DNA from: Bacteroidales bacterium UBA3143
Lineage (GTDB): Bacteria > Bacteroidota > Bacteroidia > Bacteroidales > Dysgonomonadaceae
NCBI GenBank assembly: GCA_002364735.1
Contig: DEZB01000009.1
Coordinates: 1 to 50,865, forward strand
Length of the DNA stretch: 50,865 nucleotides
Reading direction: 5' to 3'
In this document: positions 1 through 8,414 of the stretch, piece by piece
How the letters are laid out: each line of letters starts with the position of its first letter
Position numbering within the stretch: the stretch's first letter is position 1
Notes under the pieces: generated by a model
Told to the model about the DNA's origin: nothing
Database searches by the model: none
The model's input: the letters and a program-made list of their open reading frames with translations, nothing else
Translations under genes and position numbers: made by a program

Positions 1-197
1 TCGGGCTTTCTTGCGTTAAAAGAGATATAGGTTTTTCATAAACTATTTTTGTTTCAAAAGATCTCTTATTTCCATAAGAAGTTTTTCCGATAAACAAAAC
101 ATGGCATTTACTCGATACTTCTATTTATATCATTCTAATTATAAAGCATTTTAGATCACTATTTCTCTAACAGATAATCTATTTATAATAAATAAAT

Positions 198-240
198 GGA
201 GTTATATCATAATCTCTTTATGAGAGTGTAATATAACTCC
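198..240 (-). terminator. Hairpin terminator after mscL
   Basis: GGAGTTATAT at 198-207 pairs perfectly with ATATAACTCC at 231-240. On the minus strand the stem is followed by a T-rich stretch. It lies about 40 nt past the mscL stop and ends the rocD-ctlX-mscL block. The remaining bases 1-197 show no gene or clear signal. Confidence 0.6.
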
Positions 241-278
241 GTTATTATCTCTTCTTTTTTATTAAAACAAGAATACTG

Positions 279-701
279 CTAATCTTTCTTTAAAAGGTCT
301 CGTATCTCCGCTAATAACTTTTCTTCCATAGTTGTTTCAGGTATTGATGCTGGAGCGGGCTCTTCCTCTTTCTTTTTTCTTAATTTATTAATTCCTTTGA
401 TAACAAAGAAGATTGATATACCTATAATTAAGAAATCAATGAGGACTTGAATGAAGTTTCCATAATTCAAAGTTATTGCTGGATCAATCACCTCTTCACC
501 ATTCATTACTGCTTCCTTAAATACAACTTTCATTTCTGTAATTTTTGTATTACCTAAAAGCATAGAGATTGGAGGCATCAATATGTCATTGACAAATGAT
601 GTAACTATTTTCCCGAAAGCTCCCCCAATAACAATACCTACTGCCATGTCTATTACGTTCCCACGTAACATAAATTCTTTTAACTCTTGTTTTAGTGCCA
701 T
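279..701 (-). CDS. mscL: Large-conductance mechanosensitive channel MscL
   Basis: This 140-residue protein matches MscL in length and order. A short N-terminal amphipathic segment (MALKQELKEFMLRGNVIDMA) leads into the first membrane helix, about residues 14-44, with the glycine/alanine-rich pore stretch GIVIGGAFGKIV. A periplasmic loop follows, then a second helix at about 65-100, and a charged C-terminal helical bundle rich in K and E. The family forms homopentameric inner-membrane pores that release solutes on hypo-osmotic shock. The start is the ATG at 699-701. The gene lies 55 nt downstream of ctlX on the same strand and may be read with it, though no functional link is obvious. Confidence 0.95.
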   Translation of the reverse strand: MALKQELKEFMLRGNVIDMAVGIVIGGAFGKIVTSFVNDILMPPISMLLGNTKITEMKVVFKEAVMNGEEVIDPAITLNYGNFIQVLIDFLIIGISIFFVIKGINKLRKKKEEEPAPASIPETTMEEKLLAEIRDLLKKD

Positions 702-756
702 TTTTTAATATATTAAGTTAGTAATTATAAGTAAATTAAATTCAAATAATTTTTGT

Positions 757-1656
757 TCAAAATATTTCCGCAATCATGCATCGTGCAGAGCCACCGCCAA
801 TATATTCAATAGTTTGCAATGATGAAGAGACTATTTTACTTTGATTTTCCAATATATCTTTTTGTGATTTTGTAAATGCTTTGTTTGCTGCCTCAGATAT
901 AATTAAACATTTTTCATTTTCAATATTCTGAACTTCCAAAATATTTGCACAAAACTGTCTCATCTGATAAAATGAAATTTCAACCACTTCTTTCTTTGAG
1001 CTTCTTAAACTTTCCAACACTTTTTGTCTTTGAAAACTGTCTGATATAGCTTCTGCACAAATTACAGCTTGCTTTTCGCCAACACTCAACATTACATTCG
1101 TATGGTATATCAAATTCTCGTTTTCGTCAAATGCATCAAAAAACACAGGTTTAAAATTCATCTTAGTGCAAAAGTCTTCAAAAACAGTTATATCTGTTCT
1201 TTCGGAACGAGATGCATAAGCAATTAGGTTGTTATGATCTAAGATTAAACTTCCAGTACCTTCTAAGAATCTATTTTTATTTTCCCATTGCGTTAAGTTT
1301 ATAACTTTATGCGAGCGAAAATGTTCTTCGATAGTCTCTAAAACTTGCGACTTTCGTTCATGTCTTCGGTTCATTGCAAACATGGGATATAAAATAAGTT
1401 CACCACTTGAATGAGTTGAAAACCAATTATTGGGGAAAATAGAATCGGGTGTATGAGGTTCTATTGTGTCTTGAACGACTACAACATCAATTTTATTTTT
1501 GTGTAAAACATTTACGAAGTCATCAAACTCTTTCAAAGCTATTTCATTGACATTAGGTAGAGATAGTTTCTCTTGGAAATAGTTGTTTTTAGCAGTTTGC
1601 TCATTGTACTCAAATTTAGCTGGTCTAACCATTAAAATTTTATTGGCTGTCTGCAT
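757..1656 (-). CDS. ctlX: Citrulline hydrolase of the amidinotransferase/DDAH fold (CtlX type)
   Basis: The 299 residues carry the marks of the guanidino-group-modifying superfamily. These are an early FPNNWFSTH segment, a central histidine in YHTNVMLSVG, and a catalytic cysteine near the C-terminus in GGGSARCMIAE. The closest named family I recognise is CtlX, a citrulline hydrolase yielding ornithine, ammonia and CO2. Arginine deiminase or dimethylargininase activity cannot be excluded from sequence alone. The start ATG lies one nucleotide past the rocD stop codon, so the two are almost certainly co-translated. RocD would consume the ornithine made here, which supports the citrulline assignment. 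Confidence 0.82.
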   Translation of the reverse strand: MQTANKILMVRPAKFEYNEQTAKNNYFQEKLSLPNVNEIALKEFDDFVNVLHKNKIDVVVVQDTIEPHTPDSIFPNNWFSTHSSGELILYPMFAMNRRHERKSQVLETIEEHFRSHKVINLTQWENKNRFLEGTGSLILDHNNLIAYASRSERTDITVFEDFCTKMNFKPVFFDAFDENENLIYHTNVMLSVGEKQAVICAEAISDSFQRQKVLESLRSSKKEVVEISFYQMRQFCANILEVQNIENEKCLIISEAANKAFTKSQKDILENQSKIVSSSLQTIEYIGGGSARCMIAEIF

Positions 1657-1657
1657 A

Positions 1658-2887
1658 TTATTCTAATGTTCTTATTGATTTCTTTATGATCTCAATACCT
1701 TCTTTCAATTGCTCTTCGGTTATTACCAATGGTGGCGCAAATCGAATGATGTGTTTGTGCGTTGGTTTTGCTAACAATCCGTTTTTAGCCATTTCTATGC
1801 AAACATCCCATGCAGATTTACCATTATGTGGTTGTACTTCTACCGCATTCAAAAGTCCCTTTCCCCGAATCAACTTTATAAAAGGCGACTTAATCTTACT
1901 CATTTCATCACGGAACATTTTACCTAATATTTCAGCTCTCTCTGCCAAGTTTTCCTCCAATACAACTTTCATAGCAGCAGTTGCGACTTTACATGCCAGT
2001 GGGAAACCTCCAAACGTAGAACCGTGTTGACTTGGAGATATTGTCATCATTATCTCATCGTCACAAAGCACAGCTGATACTGGCAGGACTCCACCTGATA
2101 AAGCTTTACCTAATATAACAATATCTGGTCGCACATTTGTATGTTCGCAACAAAGCATTTTTCCAGTTCTTGCAATTCCTGTTTGTATTTCATCGGCTAC
2201 AAAAAGGACATTGTGTTGTTTACACAAATCGTAGCACACCTTCAAATATTCATCGTCAGGTACTATCACTCCCGCCTCTCCTTGGATAGGTTCCACAAGA
2301 AATGCCGCAATATTCTTTCCTTTTACCTCTAATATCTTTTTTAATGCTTCACTGTCATTGTAATCTATAACTTCAAACCCTGGAGTGTAAGGTCCATATT
2401 CTTTTTTTGCATTGTCATCATTTGAAAAAGAAATGATGGAAATAGTTCTCCCATGGAAATTATTGTTGCAGGTGACAATAATAGCTTCATTTTCTTCTAC
2501 ACCTTTTACTTGATATGCCCATTTTCTCGATAGCTTTAGTGCCGTTTCCACAGCTTCAGTTCCCGAATTCATAGGTAGGAGTTTATCGTATCCAAAAATA
2601 TCGTTCATTATCTTCTCATAAGGTCCCAAACAGTCATTGTAGAAAGCACGAGAAGTTAAGCACAAAATATTTGCTTGTTCGGTGAGAGCTTCAACAATTT
2701 TTGGGTGACAATGACCTTGATTTACAGCAGAGTACGCTGACAGAAAATCATAATAGTGTTTCCCCTCAACATCCCAAACCTCTGCTCCCTTTCCTTTGGA
2801 TAAAACTACGGGTAAAGGCTCATAGTTGTGTGCCCCATATTCTTCTTCGAGAGAAATGTAGTATTGTGATTTCTGAGATAAGTTCAT
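1658..2887 (-). CDS. rocD: Ornithine--oxo-acid aminotransferase RocD
   Basis: A 409-residue class III PLP-dependent aminotransferase. It shows the substrate/PLP-site segment MNSGTEAVETALKLSRKW, the NNFHGRT motif, VEPIQGEAGV, the cofactor-binding DEIQTG, and the Schiff-base lysine in ILGKALSGGVLPVSA. The enzyme moves the delta-amino group of ornithine to 2-oxoglutarate, giving glutamate-5-semialdehyde. It is the first gene of a minus-strand unit with ctlX and perhaps mscL. A -7 box lies at 2935-2942. Its promoter region is shared with divergent tsaE. Confidence 0.93.
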   Translation of the reverse strand: MNLSQKSQYYISLEEEYGAHNYEPLPVVLSKGKGAEVWDVEGKHYYDFLSAYSAVNQGHCHPKIVEALTEQANILCLTSRAFYNDCLGPYEKIMNDIFGYDKLLPMNSGTEAVETALKLSRKWAYQVKGVEENEAIIVTCNNNFHGRTISIISFSNDDNAKKEYGPYTPGFEVIDYNDSEALKKILEVKGKNIAAFLVEPIQGEAGVIVPDDEYLKVCYDLCKQHNVLFVADEIQTGIARTGKMLCCEHTNVRPDIVILGKALSGGVLPVSAVLCDDEIMMTISPSQHGSTFGGFPLACKVATAAMKVVLEENLAERAEILGKMFRDEMSKIKSPFIKLIRGKGLLNAVEVQPHNGKSAWDVCIEMAKNGLLAKPTHKHIIRFAPPLVITEEQLKEGIEIIKKSIRTLE

Positions 2888-2934
2888 AACAATAGCTTAA
2901 TGGTTAGTTTTATTAGTTTAATTTAACTGCAAAA

Positions 2935-2942
2935 CAAATATA
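2935..2942 (-). promoter_or_regulatory. -7 promoter box for rocD
   Basis: The minus strand reads TATATTTG, a full match to the Bacteroidota TAnnTTTG consensus, about 48 nt upstream of the rocD ATG. A clean -33 TTTG is not evident; a TTTT lies near the expected spacing. Confidence 0.45.
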
Positions 2943-3061
2943 GCAAACTTTTGGAGTTAAAATATAATATTCATCAACATTTGTCTTTTGTCAATGTTGT
3001 CAGCTGTTTAAGTCTTTATTTATGTTTCGCTTATTTATATTTTACTCTCGGATTATTTCTT

Positions 3062-3069
3062 TAATTTTG
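3062..3069 (+). promoter_or_regulatory. -7 promoter box for tsaE
   Basis: TAATTTTG matches TAnnTTTG and lies about 40 nt upstream of the tsaE start. No clear -33 TTTG is present. Confidence 0.4.
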
Positions 3070-3109
3070 CACTGTATCTAACACCCAATTAAATCCTGAA
3101 ATATAACTT

Positions 3110-3523
3110 ATGAACCTTCTATTAAATAATTTATCTGATTTAGATTCCGTTGCTCAAAAGTTTGTAAATGAAATGGACAGTAGAAAGGTATTTGCTTTTT
3201 ATGGAGAAATGGGAGCTGGCAAAACTACTCTCATTAAAGCTATCTGTAAAGCAATGGGCGTTACTGAAACCATAACAAGTCCCACCTTTTCGTTGGTTAA
3301 TGAGTATAAGGATGGAGAAGATAATCCTATTTATCACTTTGATTTTTATCGCATCAAAAATATAGAGGAAGCATATGATTTCGGTTATGAAGATTATTTT
3401 TATTCTGGTAATATTTGCTTTATCGAATGGCCTGAACTTATAGAGTCTTTATTGCCGACTGAAGTAGTTGAAGTAATTATAAAAGTTGGCAAAAACGAAC
3501 AACGTTTAATATCAATAAGTTAG
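3110..3523 (+). CDS. tsaE: tRNA threonylcarbamoyladenosine biosynthesis ATPase TsaE
   Basis: 137 residues, normal for TsaE. The Walker A loop GEMGAGKTT is at residues 32-40, followed by the family motif TSPTFSLVNEY and by YHFDFYRI and FIEWPE, all typical of TsaE. The protein is the ATPase partner of TsaB/TsaD that drives the t6A37 modification of ANN-decoding tRNAs in the cytoplasm. TsaB and TsaD are not in this window. It stands alone with its own -7 box and is divergent from rocD. Confidence 0.94.
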   Translation: MNLLLNNLSDLDSVAQKFVNEMDSRKVFAFYGEMGAGKTTLIKAICKAMGVTETITSPTFSLVNEYKDGEDNPIYHFDFYRIKNIEEAYDFGYEDYFYSGNICFIEWPELIESLLPTEVVEVIIKVGKNEQRLISIS

Positions 3524-3605
3524 ATATCTTGATATAATGTGTCAGACTACTAATCTACTCATTAAACTAATTTCAATTTAATCGTTCTATATATTACTAA
3601 AATAG

Positions 3606-3636
3606 TTTCATAGGTAACATAGGTTGCTTATCTTTG
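3606..3636 (+). promoter_or_regulatory. Promoter for the TPR gene
   Basis: A TTTC at 3606-3609 (one mismatch to the -33 TTTG) is followed 19 nt later by TATCTTTG at 3629-3636, a full match to the Bacteroidota -7 element. The TPR gene starts 57 nt downstream. Confidence 0.55.
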
Positions 3637-3693
3637 AGAGCTTTAAACATCACACCTAAACAAATGATGCAGCTCTTTTGATGTACTTCTATT

Positions 3694-5766
3694 ATGAAAA
3701 AAATATTTCTTAATCTCCTTTTCGTTCTATCTCTTACTGTGGCTACTGCACAGGTGAACACAGAAAGAGTGATGCTTATAGGGCGTAATGCTCTTTATTT
3801 TGAAGATTACGTTTTAGCCATTCAATATTTCAATCAAGTAATTGGTTCGAAACCGTATTTGGCAGCACCTTATTATTATAGGGGAATGGCAAAGTTTTTC
3901 TTGGATGACTTTAAAGGGGCTGAAGATGATTGCTCATTATGTTTAGAGCGCAATCCATATTGGTTAGCTGCTTATCAATTGAGGGGAGCAGCCCGACAGA
4001 ATAGAGAGGACTATGAGGGTGCTTCTGAGGACTATGCCAAAAGTCTTGAGTATCTTCCCGAAGATAAAATAACCCTGTTAAATATGGGGATTGTAAATAT
4101 AGAATTGAAGAAATATGATCTTGCTGAAAAAACATTTGAAGATGTTTTAAGACTATACCCCGACTATACACCTGGATATTTGATGCGTGCTGCCATGTTT
4201 TTAGAAAAGGGCGATACTGCAAGGGCTTTTCAAGACTACGACACCACAATAGAGATAGATCCTTACACATCTCATTCTTTTGCTGCACGAGGAATCCTGT
4301 ATTTGCAACAAGAGAAATACAACAAATCATTGGCCGATTTGGATGAAGCCATTCGATTAGATCCTTATTATGAAGGAAACTATATAAATCGTGGTTTGGT
4401 AAGGTATCATTTAAAGGATTTGCGTGGAGCCATGGCTGACTACGATAAAGTGATTGAAATGGAGTCAAACAACCTGATAGCTCGTTTCAACCGAGGTCTG
4501 CTTCGTGCACAAGTTGCCGATAACAATAGAGCAATCAAAGATTTTGATAAAGTAATTGAGCTTGAACCCACCAATACTATGGCCTACTTGAACCGTTCGA
4601 TGCTGAATGCAGAAATTGGTGATAATGTGAATGCTTTGAAAGATTTGAATGTCGTATTGGAAGAACATCCCGATTTTTTTCAGGGCTATTATTCTCGTGC
4701 ACAGCTCAAACGTGAAATGAACGACTTGAAAGGTGCCGAAAACGATTACTTATTGGCACGTAGAAAAGAAGCTGAAGCAAAAAGACAAATAGATAACAAC
4801 AATCTCGCTAAGACTGATGACACTAAAACTGCTAAATCGTCTGACACGCGAGAAGAAACTGACAAAGACATAGAGAAATTCAACATGTTGGTAGTGGCTG
4901 ATAAGAAAGCGGAAGAGAAATCAAAATATAAAAGCGAAACTCGTGGTAAAGTTCAAAACTTAAACACCGAAATTTTGCTTGAACCAAAATTTGTGATTAC
5001 TTTTTATGAAAGATCATTAGAGGTTAGACGACCTGTATATTACTCCGCCTTAATTGACAAAGCAAACAACAGCTTAGACTTAGCATGGAAAATACGCGCT
5101 ACTAATTCAGAAGCATCGCTTAATGAACTACAAGTAAGAACACATTTCAGATCTATCGAGAACTATTCGAAGAAGATTGATGAAACAGCTGACAATGCAA
5201 ACCTATATTTTGGAAGAGGTATTGACTTTATGCTCATACAAGATTATGCGAGTGCTATAGAAGATTTTGACAGAGTGATTGCTAAAGACGCTAACTTTAT
5301 TTTAGCTTATTTTGCTCGAGCTTTAGCTCGCTCAAAACAAGTAGAGTTTAATCCCGAATTGCAAGAAACCAAAACAAGATTGGTTGACTTACCCACCCGA
5401 ATGAAACTTCCATTAGGTAAGGATACTCCCTTAGTTGGTGCGAAAGTTACTCCTGAAGTTTCGAAGAAAACATTGGAGTACGATGTAATACTCAAAGATT
5501 ACGAACGTGTCTTAAATTTAGATCCTGATTTTATTTATGCTTACTACAATCGTGCCGAAATATTAAGTATACAGAAAGATTACAGAGGAGCAATTTCAGA
5601 TTATTCCGAGGCAATCAAGCGTGAACCTCAATTTGCAGAGGCCTATTTCAATCGAGGGTTGGCTCGCCTGTCTGTTGGAGAAACTGGTTTGGGTCTTGAC
5701 GACTTGCGCAAAGCAGGAGAGTTGGGCGTTGTTGAAGCATACAGCATCATTAAACGGATGCAATAA
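3694..5766 (+). CDS. Exported tetratricopeptide-repeat protein
   Basis: 690 residues. A signal peptide (MKKIFLNLLFVLSLTVATAQ) is followed by about nine TPR units over residues 24-360, each about 34 residues with the usual pattern such as AYFNRGLAR, YYRGMAKF and ALKDLNVVLE. A charged K/E/D-rich linker (about 365-430) and a C-terminal block with three or more further TPRs (about 495-680) complete it. TPRs are protein-interaction scaffolds, and no catalytic domain is visible. Export to the periplasm or outer membrane is inferred from the signal peptide. Partners cannot be named from context. A strong hairpin terminator follows, so it is a single-gene transcript. Confidence 0.85.
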   Translation: MKKIFLNLLFVLSLTVATAQVNTERVMLIGRNALYFEDYVLAIQYFNQVIGSKPYLAAPYYYRGMAKFFLDDFKGAEDDCSLCLERNPYWLAAYQLRGAARQNREDYEGASEDYAKSLEYLPEDKITLLNMGIVNIELKKYDLAEKTFEDVLRLYPDYTPGYLMRAAMFLEKGDTARAFQDYDTTIEIDPYTSHSFAARGILYLQQEKYNKSLADLDEAIRLDPYYEGNYINRGLVRYHLKDLRGAMADYDKVIEMESNNLIARFNRGLLRAQVADNNRAIKDFDKVIELEPTNTMAYLNRSMLNAEIGDNVNALKDLNVVLEEHPDFFQGYYSRAQLKREMNDLKGAENDYLLARRKEAEAKRQIDNNNLAKTDDTKTAKSSDTREETDKDIEKFNMLVVADKKAEEKSKYKSETRGKVQNLNTEILLEPKFVITFYERSLEVRRPVYYSALIDKANNSLDLAWKIRATNSEASLNELQVRTHFRSIENYSKKIDETADNANLYFGRGIDFMLIQDYASAIEDFDRVIAKDANFILAYFARALARSKQVEFNPELQETKTRLVDLPTRMKLPLGKDTPLVGAKVTPEVSKKTLEYDVILKDYERVLNLDPDFIYAYYNRAEILSIQKDYRGAISDYSEAIKREPQFAEAYFNRGLARLSVGETGLGLDDLRKAGELGVVEAYSIIKRMQ

Positions 5767-5833
5767 GCAGTAAAGGGGCGTCTAAACGTTTATATCTATT
5801 CAAAAAAAGGACTCTTGCCCATTGATAGAGAGC

Positions 5834-5886
5834 AAACAACTGCAATAAGAATAAATGAATTTTATTCTTATTGGAGTTGTTTTTTA
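5834..5886 (+). terminator. Long hairpin terminator between convergent genes
   Basis: AAACAACT, a mismatch, then CAATAAGAATAA pair with TTATTCTTATTG, a mismatch, then AGTTGTTT around a short loop, giving a stem of about 20 bp followed by a T run at 5881-5885. It sits between the convergent TPR and metallo-hydrolase genes and may act in both directions. Confidence 0.8.
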
Positions 5887-5908
5887 TGTGTAAACTAACA
5901 GATACTTT

Positions 5909-6739
5909 TTATTTCTCTTCAATTCGCTTTGCGTCCTTCAGAAAGTAGTAGCCGTTCTTTCTCTCTATCTTTCCCGATATTGTGTAAGCATCGTGATAAA
6001 AAATTGCAGTGCGTTCTTCTTGAGTAATCTTATCCAGTAGTCGTTTCTTTTCCTCCATTGCCAAAGCTGCATTGTTATCATAAGCCGACAACCAGCCAAG
6101 CGAAACATGAGCAGAAGTGGGTATTACATCTCCTGGATAAACAATATTTTGAATCTCTGTATCAATAAAAACAGCAATTTGTCCTGGTGAGTGTCCATCA
6201 TACAGTTTCAACGTTAGTCCATCGAAAAGCTCAGTGTCGTTATCTATCAGATTAAGTTGACTGGCATTGGCAATAGGCTCTATATTTTCAGCAAAGAAAG
6301 CGTCTTTTTCGTATATGCGTGCATTGCGGTAGTTCTCCCATTGTGCATTGCTTAGCCAATAGGTGGCGTTAGGAAAAGTAGGCACTACTTTTTTCTCACC
6401 GTCAAAATATGTGGCGTGCCCACAGTGGTCAAAATGGAGATGAGTCAAAATAACATCGGTTACTTCATTTGACTTGTAACCAATCTTCTCAATTTCTTCA
6501 ACCACATCTTTAAGATTGTGTGGCTGGTAATACTTCAATTCATGCTTATTACCCACTCCTGTATCAATTAAGATACGTCTGTTTTGGGTTTCTACAAAAA
6601 GACATCTCATAGCCATTACACACAAGTTGTCATCGTTACATGGGTACTTTCTCTCCCAATATATTTTAGGTATTGGACCAAACATAGCACCACCATCGGC
6701 CATAAAATATCCCGATTCTATGATGTGAAACTTAATCAT
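5909..6739 (-). CDS. Metallo-beta-lactamase-fold hydrolase
   Basis: 276 residues with the dinuclear-metal motif THLHFDHCGH (H100, H102, D104, H105). Further ligand positions are seen in DGHSPGQ, YPGD and FYHDAYT. The overall pattern resembles the quorum-quenching lactonase-like branch (AHL lactonase/AttM type) of the MBL superfamily. No signal peptide is present, so it is probably cytoplasmic. The substrate cannot be stated; a lactone or ester hydrolase is the best general guess. It is divergent from the DUF4924 gene and converges on the TPR gene. Confidence 0.85.
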   Translation of the reverse strand: MIKFHIIESGYFMADGGAMFGPIPKIYWERKYPCNDDNLCVMAMRCLFVETQNRRILIDTGVGNKHELKYYQPHNLKDVVEEIEKIGYKSNEVTDVILTHLHFDHCGHATYFDGEKKVVPTFPNATYWLSNAQWENYRNARIYEKDAFFAENIEPIANASQLNLIDNDTELFDGLTLKLYDGHSPGQIAVFIDTEIQNIVYPGDVIPTSAHVSLGWLSAYDNNAALAMEEKKRLLDKITQEERTAIFYHDAYTISGKIERKNGYYFLKDAKRIEEK

Positions 6740-6847
6740 TCGTTGTATTTTTGCATAAAAATAATCAAAAGGTTCGAGTTTAGGTAATTATGTAAAAGTA
6801 AATATGATTGTCGTCATCTTATCGAATCCAAAGAGTTTACTCATAAA

Positions 6848-7375
6848 ATGTTTATAGCCGAGCAAAAAAAGAAAGAGAATATTGCAGAATATATGCTTTA
6901 TATGTGGCAATTAGAAGACATATTGCGTGCTTACGAGTTAGATATCGACAAAGTACAACAAGTATTGATAGACCCTACGAACTATTCTACTGAAAAGAAA
7001 GAAGATGCACGCAAATGGTATCTTCAATTAATAGAAATGATGAAGCAGGAGGGTAAAGAAAAAGAAGGTCACTTAGAAGTAAACAATATTATACTCTCTC
7101 AACTTTCTGATTTACATTTAAGTCTTCTTAAAGACGGTATCGAAAATGAATATTCGGAAACTTACTTTAAAACGTTGCCCTTTATAGTTGAACTTAGGGG
7201 TAAAAGTAACGTTAAGGATGCATCAGAGATAGAGGTGTGTTTCACTGCTCTTTATGGTTATTTGTTATTGAAATTACAAAAAAAAGAGGTGTCAACCAAT
7301 ACAGCTTCAGCTATTTCGCAAATCTCATCGTTGTTGCGTCTTCTATCTGACAAATATAAATCACTATCTAATTAA
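6848..7375 (+). CDS. DUF4924 family protein
   Basis: A 175-residue, largely helical cytoplasmic protein. The N-terminal MFIAEQKKKENIAEYMLYMW is characteristic of DUF4924, a family of unknown function found in Bacteroidota. No catalytic motif, signal peptide or membrane segment is visible. It ends 11 nt before rfbD, so the two are probably co-transcribed; I believe this pairing recurs in the phylum. A TATTTTTG at 6746-6753 could be its -7 box, about 95 nt upstream, but a -33 element is not evident. Function is unknown. Confidence 0.85.
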   Translation: MFIAEQKKKENIAEYMLYMWQLEDILRAYELDIDKVQQVLIDPTNYSTEKKEDARKWYLQLIEMMKQEGKEKEGHLEVNNIILSQLSDLHLSLLKDGIENEYSETYFKTLPFIVELRGKSNVKDASEIEVCFTALYGYLLLKLQKKEVSTNTASAISQISSLLRLLSDKYKSLSN

Positions 7376-7386
7376 AGAGAATTACT

Positions 7387-8349
7387 ATGGCAATTTATAC
7401 AGGTTCAAGCAAACATCTGGGTGGCACAGACAAAACAACAAGTAAAAATCAATTTTACTATGGCTTGGTGCAAAAGAAAGTGTTAATAACAGGTGCAACA
7501 GGACAGTTAGGGAGCGAATTGAAAGAGATGACTTCGGAAAGCGAAAGCATCTTTCAATATATCTACACCGGATCGACCGATTTAGATATTACCCAACTTG
7601 ATATGGTGCGCGACTTTGTTAAGAGAAACGCAATAGCCTATATTGTCAATTGCGCTGCCTACACTATGGTTGATTTGTGTGAAAGTAATGTAGAAGAATG
7701 TGATGCTGTAAACCGACTGGGAGCTGAAAACTTAGCGAAAGCAGCTTCAGAATTTAATTGTAAACTAATACACGTTTCCACCGATTATGTTTTTGATGGA
7801 ACAGCTGACAAACCTTACAATGAAGATGACACTGTGAATCCATTGAGTGTATATGGAAAAGCAAAAGTTGAAGGAGAAAAAGCAGTGATGACTATTGCGC
7901 CCAACTCTATAATCATAAGAACTGCTTGGGTGTACTCGTCATACAAAGCAAACTTTGTGAAAACCATGTTGCGCTTGATGCAAGAGAAAGAAGAATTGAG
8001 CATAGTGAGTGATCAGCATGGAACGCCAACCAGTGCAAAGGATTTGGCTGAAGCGATCACGCAGATTTTAGCTTATTCAGAACAACAAGAGTGGAAAAAA
8101 GGTATTTATAATTTTTCAAATCTGGGTGAAACAACCTGGTATGGCTTTGCAAAAAAAATAAAAGAACTTGCCAAAATAGAAACCTGCACTTTAATACCAA
8201 TTGAAACTAAAGAATATCCAACTCCCGCTGTTCGACCAAAATACACTGTTTTAGATAAAACAAAAATACAAGACACTTTTCACTTTACAATTCCATATTG
8301 GGAAGATAGTCTTGAAAAATTTATTAGTAAATTGAAACACAATAATTAA
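7387..8349 (+). CDS. rfbD: dTDP-4-dehydrorhamnose reductase RfbD, with an N-terminal extension or mis-set start
   Basis: The SDR-extended fold is clear: the NAD(P)-binding GATGQLG at residues 36-42, STDYVFDG at about 132-139, and the YxxxK pair in YGKAK at 156-160. The enzyme makes dTDP-L-rhamnose in the last step of that pathway; rfbA, rfbB and rfbC are not in the window. Family members normally begin two or three residues before the KVLITGATG strand. Here the ATG at 7387 adds about 30 hydrophilic residues, while in-frame TTG (7465) or GTG (7468) codons would give the usual N-terminus. The ATG is preceded by an AAAGAGAA stretch that could be a weak ribosome-binding site, so I keep it with low certainty. 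Confidence 0.9.
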   Translation: MAIYTGSSKHLGGTDKTTSKNQFYYGLVQKKVLITGATGQLGSELKEMTSESESIFQYIYTGSTDLDITQLDMVRDFVKRNAIAYIVNCAAYTMVDLCESNVEECDAVNRLGAENLAKAASEFNCKLIHVSTDYVFDGTADKPYNEDDTVNPLSVYGKAKVEGEKAVMTIAPNSIIIRTAWVYSSYKANFVKTMLRLMQEKEELSIVSDQHGTPTSAKDLAEAITQILAYSEQQEWKKGIYNFSNLGETTWYGFAKKIKELAKIETCTLIPIETKEYPTPAVRPKYTVLDKTKIQDTFHFTIPYWEDSLEKFISKLKHNN

Positions 8350-8414
8350 TTAAATAAACAGTACTGTTCTTATAGAAGACAGAATGCAATAGGTCGAAGA
8401 CCAAAAACGTATAT

